Shown piece by piece: positions 23,401-33,926 of a stretch of DNA of 64,000 nt. The DNA is from Psettodes erumei. Lineage: Eukaryota; Chordata; Actinopteri; Pleuronectiformes; Psettodidae. A program made the position numbers and the translations under genes. Positions within the stretch are counted from its first letter, which is position 1. Every line of letters begins with the position of its first letter. Location of the stretch: contig JAFBJZ010000880.1 in the NCBI GenBank assembly GCA_016785225.1, forward strand, positions 3,720,001 through 3,784,000. The letters are read 5' to 3'. The notes under the pieces are model-generated. The model did not search any database. It saw only the letters and a list, made by a program, of their open reading frames with translations, and was not told the origin of the DNA.

Positions 23401-25596
23401 TCCGGGACAATGAATCGCAGTGTCCTCGGTGGCACTTTGTTGACTCTGTGTGACCGTGTCCATGTGCCTGTGTGTGTGTGTGTGTGTGTGCACGTGCTCT
23501 CTCCCCAGACGAGGTGACAATGGAGGAGTTTGGTCATGCCGCCCAGCTGAGGGCTGGAGAACTCATCATCATTGTGGTGGTGCTCATCATGTGGGCAGGT
23601 AATACGCCTCTCTTCAGCATCACACATTCATCACTGTAGATCTTATAGGAATCCACTCTCTCTGGAGAAAATAAGCTCTCTAACTGAGGTCCTATGAAGG
23701 TACACACACTGGTAGGACAATCTCTGACTATTTTGTGTCCTGCTTTTGAAATGATGTAAAGCTGGCTAGTGTGTATTTTGGGTGATCACAACACAGCCAA
23801 TCTAGGTTTTCCATTCAGTACACACATCAACAGGAAGCAACTATGGAAATAGAAAGGAAACTGAGTCTGAAGGCACGAAACTCCTCAAAATAGACAGAAA
23901 AAAATATATATATAATGTCATAAATAAAACAGTCCTTATCCAAACCAAGGCTCAATGGGCATAGTGTGCTATGTTGTCGAGTCTTCTGTGGCAAATTTGT
24001 GATTTGTGTTTCAATCACAATCAATTATGAGCTCAGTTTTGCAGATATCCTTTTGTGCCTTTCAGCCTGTTTTACAGACATGCACAGCTATAAAATATTC
24101 CTTGCTAACCAGCTTCACCAAGTGTAATGAGATACAAATGTGACCCAAATGCTGTGTACAGCATATACAGTAACAGCAAACCGAGATCTCCCTCGCCAAT
24201 TACTCATGAGAGGACAAGAAGATGAGAGGGAGAGAGGGAGCGGTGAGGGGAAAAAAGTGAAAAACCGAGCAATCGAGTCTCACGAAAAGTAAAAAGGAGA
24301 GGAGGGTGGTGGGGTAAAAAAAAAAAACTGAACGTGAAGGAGGGGAATTGTGTTTTTCAGCTTTTAATTGGGCCTATGGGGCATGCTGGGGGATAGCACA
24401 GTGAGATATCCCATCTTGAGCTTGGGCATCGCAGTGATCAGATGAACAGGGGCCGACATAAGCAGAACAACCACTACTGAAGCCTGATCAGGCCAGATCC
24501 AACCCTTCACACACTCTTCCACCTTCATGAATTATTCTCTTTCTCCTTTTCGCGTCTGTTTCTCATCTTTTTGACTGAAGTTGGGCTTCACATGGCTATC
24601 TACACATCAACTTCATATCTACCTCTGCGCATTTCACTCTATTGATGTTTCTCTTTCTGTCAGTAGAAGTCTGTCTGCTCTATTTACACATCAAAAGACA
24701 GTGGCCTGAATAAATAGCCAGTACATATCATCACCTCCCCCATGTGTTATTGAAGGAATTGAGTTGCTGTATATTAATCTGTCAAAGTGTACAATGCTGG
24801 AGAAAGTCCAAAAATGAATACAATAAAGTCACAGAATTGAAAGACAAATGCTCATTACAGAGGGTTAGAGCATTTTAACTGCTCTCAGGTTAGTTTAATG
24901 CAATTTTAAAATGCTTTCACAAGACTGACATTAAATGTACTGTATGTGTAATGCAGAAACTGTTACAAGTGACAAATTTTTTTCCACTTATTGTTCATTT
25001 AGTTGCATGTTGTGGAGCTTTTGGTCATACATGTTTGCTCAGTTGTCATGGAACTATGGCTGCATAAACTTGCCATTCTCACCACTTTTTGGATTTCTCA
25101 TCCAAGTTAAAAGGTGAAATCATCAGTTTATTCTTGACCTTTGACACAAAAGCGTCACTCAACTCAAGGCCCACTTAGAGATTGCTGCAGGCCATTAGCC
25201 TTGTTTAGCATAAGGACTGCAAGCAGGAGTAAACAGCTAGCCTTGCTTTACCTTGCTTTACCCAAAGTTAAAGCAATCCTTCTACCAGCACTTTTAAAGT
25301 GTACTGTCAAATATTGTATCTTTGTTTCATCCATTCTATGCTGTTGCCTGGTAACCTTCTGCTCTCTGGTCCCCTAACTTGTATCTTCAGCAGAGCCAAG
25401 TGAGCTGTAACCCCATTTCCTGTCTTGTGCTATGCTAATCTAAGTTTCTGTTCTAGGGGTGATCGCCCTGTTTTGTCGTCAGTATGACATCATCAAAGAC
25501 AATGAGCCCAACAACAACAAGGACAAAGCCAAGAACTCCTCAGAGTGCAGCACTCCTGAGCATCCACAGGGGGGGCTACTGCGCAGCAACGTCTAA
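14800..25596 (+). CDS. fndc5: FNDC5 (irisin precursor), five coding exons
   Basis: Exons: 14800-14875, 18022-18140, 19916-20114, 23509-23598, 25457-25596 (624 nt, 207 aa). All junctions are GT-AG and the frame is continuous. Residues 1-25 are a signal peptide. About 30-120 form one fibronectin type III domain, including KKDVRMLRFIQEVNTTTRSC, nearly identical to the mammalian irisin core. N-glycosylation sequons are at N34 and N79. Residues 149-168 are a transmembrane helix (IIIVVVLIMWAGVIALF), followed by a conserved tail (RQYDIIKDNEPNNN ... GGLLRS). It is a type I membrane protein whose ectodomain is shed as irisin; in mammals it acts on fat, bone and brain. The fish begins with a normal ATG in good context (GGAGGATGG), unlike the ATA start reported for human. 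FNDC4 is the nearest alternative, but the tail and core favour FNDC5. Introns 1-4 are about 3.1, 1.8, 3.4 and 1.9 kb. Which teleost duplicate (a or b) is unclear. Confidence 0.96.
15475..15583 (-). repeat. Dispersed teleost repeat, reverse copy
   Basis: On the minus strand the segment begins AGGACTGCAACTTACGATTTTC and continues through ATTATGGGTTAATCTATCGA. It matches the start of the repeat at 14001-14255 in opposite orientation. Only about 110 bp is recognisable. Confidence 0.6.
17408..17444. repeat. CA/GT microsatellite
   Basis: CA repeats of about 36 bp lie in fndc5 intron 1, after a separate TG tract at about 17258-17276. Confidence 0.93.
18338..18545 (+). mobile_element. Tc1/mariner-type DNA transposon relic
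   Basis: The plus strand carries decayed transposon sequence in fndc5 intron 2. It has a stretch resembling an end (AGGAACTCCTGTACACCTG) followed by a piece of transposase frame, starting near 18429, that reads HIWDVVEQEAGSM. The segment (N/H)xWDVVE is typical of the C-terminal part of Tc1/mariner transposases. Two consecutive stop codons follow within about 22 codons. No intact inverted repeat pair is visible, so this is a short dead fragment. Confidence 0.6.
18929..19444 (-). mobile_element. Solo LTR (gypsy-like) with target duplication
   Basis: On the minus strand this 516-bp unit starts TGTCATGGC and ends TTTGTGACG. It is flanked by the 5-bp direct repeat GAGGG at 18924-18928 and 19445-19449. 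The last base would be A in a canonical ...CA end; one transition explains the G. The duplication length and terminal bases fit a Ty3/gypsy LTR left after recombination between two LTRs. TATATATA lies inside at about 19259. No internal coding sequence is present. It lies in fndc5 intron 2, in antisense orientation to the gene. Confidence 0.72.
19800..19845 (+). repeat. LINE-tail-like repeat fragment
   Basis: The sequence ATTCCCCTGCAGGGATCAATAAAGTATC resembles the 3' end of widespread fish LINE-derived repeats. It lies about 70 bp before fndc5 exon 3 and contains AATAAA, which could act as a weak intronic polyadenylation signal. The family assignment is from memory only. Confidence 0.4.
22185..22218 (-). 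repeat. Dispersed teleost repeat, terminal fragment
   Basis: On the minus strand the segment reads AGGGTTGCAACTAATGATTATTTT, matching the left end of the repeat at 14001-14255 more closely than that copy matches itself around the GGGCT. Only the end is preserved. Confidence 0.5.
23470..23491 (+). repeat. TG microsatellite at the exon 4 acceptor
   Basis: A run of about 11 TG units ends 17 bp before the acceptor AG (23507-23508) of fndc5 exon 4, in the position of the polypyrimidine tract. UG repeats in pre-mRNA are known binding sites for TDP-43 and CELF proteins, which usually repress exon use. Confidence 0.9.
25188..25443. repeat. Teleost foldback repeat abutting fndc5 exon 5
   Basis: The left part (TTAGCCTTGTTTAGCATAAGG ... 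AAACAGCTAGCC ... CTACCAGCAC), the central TTGCCTGGTAACC and the right part (TTTCCTGTCTTGTGCTATGCTAATC) match a repeat I know from many fish genomes, whose two ends are inverted copies of each other. The right end stops about 12 bp before the exon 5 acceptor AG at 25455-25456. Family name not known to me; identification is from pattern memory. Confidence 0.6.
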
Positions 25597-27808
25597 GACC
25601 AGCCCTGCATCGCCTTCTGCAATAACCAACTCCTTGAACCTCAGGACAGGTGAGAAACAGGAAATTCTGTTACAGAATGCTCCTATCTTAATACCTCACA
25701 CAATAATACTTTGTTTTTGTTCTATATGTTTTCTGTGATTTCTTTACTTTCATTTTGTCATTATGCCACTGCAACAACCTATGTGGTCTGATACCCACAT
25801 ATATTGACACATGCTAACAGATTAACTAGGTAAAAAAAGAGCAGGGCAAAATCAGCAATCAGCAAAACAGACATGTAGTCAAAAACAGGCAAGAAAAGCT
25901 GCAAAGCTACATCATGTTAAGGAAAACAGAAAGTCTGGCCTACAGAGAATGAGTTGAACTGGGCTGGTATAAATACTAACAGCTAATTATGGAATTGGGA
26001 ACAAGTGAGCAGGTGAGAATGCATCCTGGGAAGTATCAGGTGGCTGAAAGGCAGGAAAGCTGGGGTTAGTGCAGGGCAGGAGGGGATGGCAGGGTCTGAA
26101 ATGACAGGAAAGATAGTAATATGGAAAAGTCAGACAGAGAATGGAGGACTGCATGAATGAACCATGACAAAATGTTCCCTGGACTGTGATTATAGTCCAG
26201 TCAGCTTAGCATCCCTGACCTGGCACTGAAGGTCTGTCATGCTTTGGATTTCTCAATATGCTGAAGTGGTGCATGGGGAGTAATAATTACCATTTAAAGT
26301 AAAACAGGAAAAAAGTGTAAGGAATGGATTAAACAGTGTCTTTATCTATTGAAGTGCAAACATTAGTGTTTGCAATTAACAAGCTTACTACCTACTTTCT
26401 ATTTCTGTTACTTTTCTCTGAAATCATCAACCTGTTTGAAACATTGCTAATAATTTCAAGGGGTAAATCTGCCACCACGTTAATTGTAAGCTGCATTTAC
26501 AATGTTTGACAGGTGGAGCAACAGTAGGTATGGAGGACAGTGCTTGATGAAGAGTCAGTTTGGAATGAGAACAGAAAGGCAAAATGAGATCAAACTGAAT
26601 ATTTCCTTTTGTTTCCAGACTTGTCCTGTCCTGAACTGTTAGTGTTTTTTGTCTCTCATCAAGTACAGTAACATTTTTTTCCAGACCCTGAGACCAACAG
26701 AAAGCCATTCTCAGACACCATCGGACTGGAGAGCAGATTAAGCATTATAGAAACTCTGCCTGACACAATGAAGAACTCTTGACATACAATGGACACAACT
26801 TGGAGAATCACAACCTGCAAACACTGAAACAGGAAACAGAAGAGGACAAAACCATAATCACTTTTGTCGTGACCAAAACTGGACTGTAGCCCACTTTGTG
26901 TGGACAGCCGATAAAGACTCAAGACATACAATGGCTGTCAGTCAAAGCATCAGAGGGGACTTTGTTTTTTCTTGACAAGAACTGCTTGATTCATACTTTG
27001 TGGTTACTCTTCATCAGTGGTATCAATTCACAGGAGTGGATCATCAAACATGATTGTCTGAGTGATTTTTTTTTTTTGTCAAATTCAGGTTTGTATCACC
27101 GATAAGAGATGGCAGAAATGCAGTCTGCCTCACAGGACTAGCTGGTCCCTTAGGTCCAGGTATCAGTCAGCGCACAACAAAACAAGCTAAGCTCTAATTT
27201 AAAACCAAGGACTTGCTCTTTTTTCTATCTGTCCTGTCATTACCGCCTTTCTGTCTTTACGTCCGCCTTCTGTGTAGCAGCCCATCTCTCTCCCTGTCTT
27301 TCTGTGTTGGTGTTTCTCTAATAAGCACATTGCCATTTGGTGCTCCTCTTGTTGTGATTGTTTGAGCCCTCACAATCCCAGTCTTGATTACAGTATCAGT
27401 TTGATATTGGGTGAGACATATTGTACGGTAACTCATGTCTCCTGCCTTTCTCTCTCACTCTCTAAAGGATGGGCCTGTTTGTCTGTCTCCTCTCCGAACT
27501 GGAACCTTAACGCCCGTGTAGGACCAGGATTGCTTTTATGAGTCGGGTGATTCTATCTGAATACAGCCATGATCCAGATAAATGTTGAGGATTGGCCAGG
27601 CAGTGTCTCATCAAAGTGCTGTCTTGCTCCAGACCAAATTTTTATTACAATTTCCAGGATTAAAATCCCAAACTGATTGATTTACATACATGCTTAGGTT
27701 TATTGTTCATGACTGCATCAGCAGGGGGTGCAGGGAATGAGGATAGAGATGTGCAGGTTCCTGCTGGTACCAATTGTGTATATGTGGCTGTAATTAGCCC
27801 CCAATAAA
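25597..27808 (+). other. fndc5: fndc5 3'UTR with probable intron and poly(A) signal
   Basis: Exon 5 continues past the stop to a good donor (CAG/GTGAGA at 25649/25650). A strong acceptor follows a T-rich tract at 26683-26684, so exon 6 (from 26685) is probably spliced within the 3'UTR. The first AATAAA downstream is at 27803-27808. The junction lies 53 nt after the stop codon, near the limit at which it could trigger nonsense-mediated decay. Confidence 0.5.
25800..26169 (-). mobile_element. Possible solo LTR (gypsy-like), boundaries uncertain
   Basis: The minus strand begins TGTCATGGTTCATTCATGC at 26169 and shows the same general LTR layout as the other two LTRs in this window: a start of TGTCATGG and, toward the other end, an AT-rich block with a TATA-like TATAAATAC (25971-25979, plus strand). 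I could not find the far end or a target duplication. It lies in the putative 3'UTR intron of fndc5. Confidence 0.4.
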
Positions 27809-30665
27809 TATACTATCTTCCTTTGAATTACATTTGCTCAAAGCTACAGTACCAGACTGTTTCCAGGAAATTACTCAGCAAAAGGAACAAATGGGCTGGA
27901 TGCCACAGACAGGCGAGGGAAGCTGGAAAGCAATGAGAGGCTGGTTTTGGTCTTTTAATGGGATTTGTTGACAAAAAGAAAAATATACAATTGTGGCAGT
28001 TCTTAGAAAAAGAAAAACAAAATGGATGGAGTAATTAATGGAAAATCACTAGTATTTCCAGGTTTTGTTCTTAAGCACATCTGGACATCTTACCATTAAA
28101 GGAGAAATCGTAGTGAACATCCATAATCTTCTTACTTATTGAGTTATAACTTCACCACTTTACCACTTAAGTGAAGGACTTCATCAGAGCTATCCATTTA
28201 AAGATAAGGCTTTATTATCTTTTTTGGGACATTCTGTTCAATTAGAATGACACATAATTACAAATATATTCTGGATACTGCTGCTCACCAGTTGAGTTCA
28301 CAAAAAAAAAGTCAGTAAAAAAAAACGCTGCAGAGCTGAGCTCAGCAGAGTTGCAGCCATATTAGAGATAATGAGCGAATGTCTGAATACCTCGCAGGTT
28401 GAGACGACTGCTAATCAGCACCACTTACACATATACAGATACACTCACACAAGCTGGATTTAAATGCTGCCTTGTGTATTTAAATACTGGTGTGTGCTGA
28501 GATTGACATGTAGTAATTTCTCATCTCAATCATCAGTTCTACAAGAACAGCCATCCCTCTCCCTGCCATCCATTTTTCACCCACTCCCTCCTTCATCAGC
28601 CTCCCTCTTTCCTCTATCTCCAGCAACCGTCATCTGCCTTCATTCCCCCATTTATGACTTTCCCCTCACTTTCTGTCCCTCTGTTGCAATGCTCTCTTTC
28701 TCGTAAATCATGCCACCCTTCCTCGTTTCTCCCCCTCTCCAGTTTCCCTCTCCCCTGTTTCTCATTATATCGGTTCTCAGACTCTGACTAGCTGCTTTCT
28801 CCCTCTCCGCATCAGCTCTCCTTTCTCTCATTCGGCCCCGAGCCACTGCCTATCCCTCGCTTCTCTGCTCATTTATCACTTCTTGGTCTCAGACTGGCTG
28901 GGATGGACACTTTACCTGGTAAACAAGTCAGGCGAAATAGAGGAAGGTGGGAAGAGAATAAAAGAATCAATGAAAGAGGAGAACTCATAGGAGAGGGTTT
29001 AGAGTAAAGAAAAAAAACACTTTTAACACTGTTAATAAGCACATATGGTATCTAAGTGTAGTAAGAGCAATACTCAGCATTTAAAGAGTTTGACGAGTGG
29101 GTTCTTGTTTTAGCTATTCCAAAATTGCAATAAAACAGCAATAGGAAAGAGAGTTATTATCTGCTCTAATATAAGCTGCAACTGTAAGCATGTACAGGAA
29201 ACAAGCTTTCTACCTACAGTAGTAACCAAGCATTACTTCCACAGTCAAGGAGCATGTGAATTATTTGCTTGATTACATTATTTTGGGGGGTTACAGGTTA
29301 TGTTACAACAGCGAATCTGTTGAAGACTAAAATGCAACCACAGCCAGTGGTTAAAATCTGCTTTTTCAGCCTGGTGGTAAGCTACCGATAATGTAAGGTG
29401 AGGGCAAATTAAAACAAATCAACAGATTCATTCACACACCAGTCTCTCAAACCATAAGAATGGGTGTAAAACAAGTGCTTAGAAAGAAGTGAGATTAAAA
29501 GAAAAGCTGCTTGGAATGAATAAGTGACTCCAGTGTTGTGGTGGTCTGATTGCTCAAGCTGGTTGTAGACAAAAACCATCTTACACTGAAAAAGACAGAA
29601 AAAGATAGTGTTTTTCACCTGCAAATGCAAAACATGAAATATAATACATGAGCAGATGTCATTTTTTAAGCAATTGATCTTTAGACCCAATGAAACACAA
29701 TAGAATTGAAGAACCAGTGGGTCCAACAAAGTAGCCACAGGAAATTGAGATGTCATGCTTTTTCTAAGGGAAATGTAGCTGGTTGCATATGAGGAAGTTA
29801 GAGTGGTCGTTGTTGTTGCTCAGTCTACGCAGATGGACCAGGTTGCACCAGGAAAAGACTCCACACAGCAAATGTGAAAGTATTTCTAAACTCCGCCCCT
29901 CTTCCTGTTCTGTCGTTACTGTGTTTAGTCTCTTTCTGTCATCCAAAAAGAGAAGGATGAGGATTCTTGTTGCACAGATGTTGGCATAAAAAACACTTTG
30001 CTCATTAAAGGCCTATATAATGTACATACACTCTCCTTTGCATGTGAGTAAGGCTAGCAATTTCCCTTTGCTTACAGTCTTTGCTACCCCTGCTTCCTGA
30101 GCCAACTGAAATTGATGTTGGAACTTGGTACTGAATGGTTAGGGCAAAACAAAACAAAATATCCCTCTTACTATCCCCCCTAACAATAAATGAGCTAACC
30201 TGAGCACAATGTCAAGATGAATGAATGTAGCTTTACAGAATAGTCAGTCTGATTATCATGCTTAGGCTAACCATTTACAGAACTCATTTTAGACGTTCTG
30301 AGATGAGAATGATTGCATTTTTTTTAATCTCACAGAGAGTACGACAACAAGCACACTTCTGAAAAGGTTAGACTTTTAAAAAAATCTTTTTTTTTATCTC
30401 TCTTTGACTCTAGCAGTTGCATCCTCTCTTGCCGTCAGAAATCAGAATAAACAGACACTGTTCGTGCTGGTCTTGCCACCATCTTGCAACACACACCAAA
30501 CTTTGGTAAATTTCTCATTAAGCTTGGTTCATGCTGGTGAATATTTTCTGAATCATTGGACATCTGATGTAGTAGGTGATAAAAGTACAAATGTGCTTTG
30601 TAACTGTAATAGAATTGAACTTGAAGTGGCAATTTTCCTACATTGGTCTAATACAAGTAAGCACA

Positions 30666-30700
30666 CACAGACACAGACACACACACACACACACACACAC
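30666..30700. repeat. CA/GT microsatellite
   Basis: CA repeats of about 34 bp, slightly interrupted at the left end, lie in intergenic DNA. Confidence 0.92.
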
Positions 30701-33700
30701 TTAAACAGTCACTCATGCACCAAGTCCATTCTCCAGCTGGCTGCAGTCCAAAGTGACACACTGGGGGAAGCAGCAGAAGGCAGGTCTGGCCCAGACAGCT
30801 CTGTCTCTGTCTATCTCAGGCTGCAGGAGGCGACTCAACAGCTGCTCAAGGTGAACATCAAATGAGGCATGTGTGAATATGGAGCCTGAGACAGACAGAA
30901 ACGTAAAGACAGACAGACATAGAGAGAGGGGCAGAAGGGAAGATGAGTCAGAGAATGAGAGGGAATAGAACTGGAGTGACAGACACAGAGGGAGAGAGAA
31001 GATCATTACACCCAGTGGGGTTTGCAATGTCAATGCTCCAAGCTCATTCCAGTATGGTGAGAATCTTGAATGTGAATATGGGTGCCAGTTGGGTTGCAAA
31101 GTCTGGGCATGAAGTCTAACTTTGAACTTAGGGTTCATCATTGAAGCAAACATGAAATCAATGCTGACCAAAAAAAGTATTTGGAAACTAAAACTAGGAA
31201 AATTAAAAAATAAAAAAGGCCTGTACAGATTCTCTGAAAACATTTTATAATGGCCAAATAATATCCAATCAGCCATCCATGCACATTCTGGTAGCAAATA
31301 TTAGCTGCAGGACATGTTTTTTCTTTCTTTTTTAAGGTTTAAATGAAGTAACGGCTTTCTATTTTTTTTAAACAAGTGCAAGTCACTCATGGAATGAATG
31401 TTGTAAGCACTCAAATGATGAAAGTATAAGATTCAATAGTGTAGTTTATTAAACTATGAGTTTCTCAGTAACCCAATAACCAAACTCCTGCATACCTAAT
31501 CTCCTTGTGGCAATAGAAGGCTACCATCGAGTTGAAGTCACCCCATTTATTTCCACTGGTTTGCCTGTATTGTGGTATGACTGGACGTGGGAACTGAGAA
31601 CCTTGAATAATTACCCTAAGGTCCCACACATAGTAAAGAATGGGACTGTTTACTTATGGCATATATTTGTACTTTGTCAAAGCAAATAACCAAGAAGCAT
31701 GGATTTACAGCAGAATAATGGAGTCAGTGTTTTATGTACAATCATGTCTGTGTTGTCCATTTTGATGTTCATGGGATAAAACCTGTTCATGAGGGCTAGC
31801 ATGACTCTGCTATCGTTCACATCATGGTGTGAGTATATATATACTATTTCTATGAAAATATAAATGTCTAATTATGTAATAACAGAAAATAAATAAAAAA
31901 TATTTTCAATGCACCCTTAATGTGTCTAGGTGTTTGTATTCTATTTGCTTGAGAGATGCCATGTGTTAGACCAGTATGACATACAGAAACTAACACTGAA
32001 AAGTAATAATTACACTGATGCTAAAATAATTAGGTAATTAATAGATCAACATAAATTGATCAACAATGATTTGTTGAATGACAGCCTCTGCTCAGTCCAG
32101 CCTCCACTGCAGGTGGAAGAAGAGCTTGATTAGTCACCTCACTCCAGCTGTGACAACCAACTCACCTGGCACCGCTGCCCCCGCTGAGCCAGCTCTGCAC
32201 CACCTCCCTCTCCCAAAGCTGACTGGCCAAACCATGCCCACTTCCATATGGATGTTCAAAGGTCTTTTTTTCTGAGCCCTTTAAGGACTTGCTGAGGTTC
32301 ACAGCTCATTCAAATTAACATCACATGATATGACTGAAAACCTCCAAACAATAACTAAATGGACATTGTGGTTAAATGGCTTATAAACTACTATTTATCA
32401 TATCAAGAATGAAGTTTGGGCCTCAGTAAGTTGAAAATGTTTGGGCTTTGGATTGCTGGCCAGATTAAACCTTGCTTTTTATATGCATTAATTTACCTTA
32501 AAGAACCCATCATGTACAGTGAAAACAGCAGATTACAAATTGCAGAGTCAATTTGGCAGATGCTCCTGGTCCCAACCACTTAGTCTATGCAAAATACCAC
32601 TTTGCCCAACATATGCTGTTTGTCAAAGTTGCTGCTGAATTGTATTCATAGATATGCACCATGTAAATATATCAACTGTTACCCTTAACATTGCTCTGTC
32701 CAAAGGTAAAAGATATGAATACCAACTACCGACTTCTAAAACTTGCTAATTAACACATCGCAAGTTTTATTATGCTGTAAGGCTCTTATAATTTCATTTC
32801 ATATTGTGATTTAGTCATGCATGTTTCCAATTTGCACAGAGATTACTGTTGCTGCTGGCCCACAATTGATTTCAATCAGCAGCCAAAATTGGCTGCACGT
32901 ATCAGCCAACACAGAGATTGATTAAGAGTTTGGTAAGTGAGGATTTTATCTCTTTGAATACTAATGAGGGTGTGGGTGGCCAAAGCTGGCCTCCAACATA
33001 TGGGGCGTGACAAGGTTAGATTGCGATGGATGTGGCCCAGGCATTCAAACTCAAGGCTGGTTTATGAAGCTGGATCAGCAGGCGCCATGCATCAATATAA
33101 CAACCCCAAACACACACACACCCTCACTCACAGTCCACTCCCACCCATCCTGGCCATCCGGTGGAACCGAAAACATAAATTAGACTGGGGCTCCAGAGAG
33201 TGTCCAACTGCAGGTGTTCACGCACTTAAGCCCACAAACACATAGGAACTAATGGTGTTATGTCCAATAAAATGGTAAAGTTTGCTTTATAATGAATGAG
33301 GTAAACAGTGGGAGCAGATGATGACTTGGTAGATTGTCCGAGGAGGCTGATGGTGCCTAATGAGGCACACTCTTCCGTCGTCGGTTCTAGCCTTAGATGG
33401 CAGGATGTTTGGATGGGGTATCTCTGCTGTGATGTGGATGTCGAGAATGAAGATAAGGACATGATGACACAAACACACACAGCACATGAAGGGACACACA
33501 ATCATTCTTTTGCATCAGTAGGACTTTACACTTGGCTCTATTCCCTTTCCTCCAAGCCTTTATAGTCCCCTTGATCTCTCTCTCTTTCTCTCTCTGTCCC
33601 TCTGCACCCCCCTGCACTGTTATCTGAATATCCAGGCGGAGGAACAATGCAAAATTAATGTCACCATTTCTCCACCCAACTGCTCCAATACATTACCGCT

Positions 33701-33902
33701 GGCAGGACACATTATGCATAAAATTTATTAGATATGTGAATTAAGCATCGATTGCAGCCACTGTAGATAAATCTTCTGTGAAGCCAAAGCTATGGATTAG
33801 TTTACTAAAATGTTTTTTTTCAATGCTGAGCCAGTTTTGCTGCAGTGTTTATCTCAGCTATACAATAAAAACTGAGCGCACACCACTGAAGCTGTTTGTG
33901 TT

Positions 33903-33926
33903 GCTGTGTGTGTGTGTGTGTGTGTA
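33903..33926. repeat. TG/CA microsatellite
   Basis: TG repeats of about 22 bp lie in intergenic DNA. Confidence 0.9.

Larger units (their letters stand above)
20115..23508 (+). other. fndc5: fndc5 intron 3
   Basis: This ~3.4-kb intron contains a reverse fragment of the dispersed repeat (22185-22218), a C-rich tract near 22458-22480, and a TG microsatellite at 23470-23491 just before the exon 4 acceptor. No other exon is supported by frame and splice signals together. Confidence 0.78.

Noticed and set aside
28540..28900. Pyrimidine-rich stretch with open frames on both strands
   Set aside because: Low-complexity CT-rich DNA lacks stops for compositional reasons; no protein similarity.
30404..30865. 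Plus-strand open frame of 153 codons
   Set aside because: It runs through a CA microsatellite that encodes only Thr-His repeats and overlaps the opposing frame; no similarity.
30713..31297. Minus-strand open frame of 194 codons
   Set aside because: Half of it is Leu/Ser/Phe-rich translation of a CT-rich tract, there is no domain or family similarity, no promoter, and no supporting splice structure.
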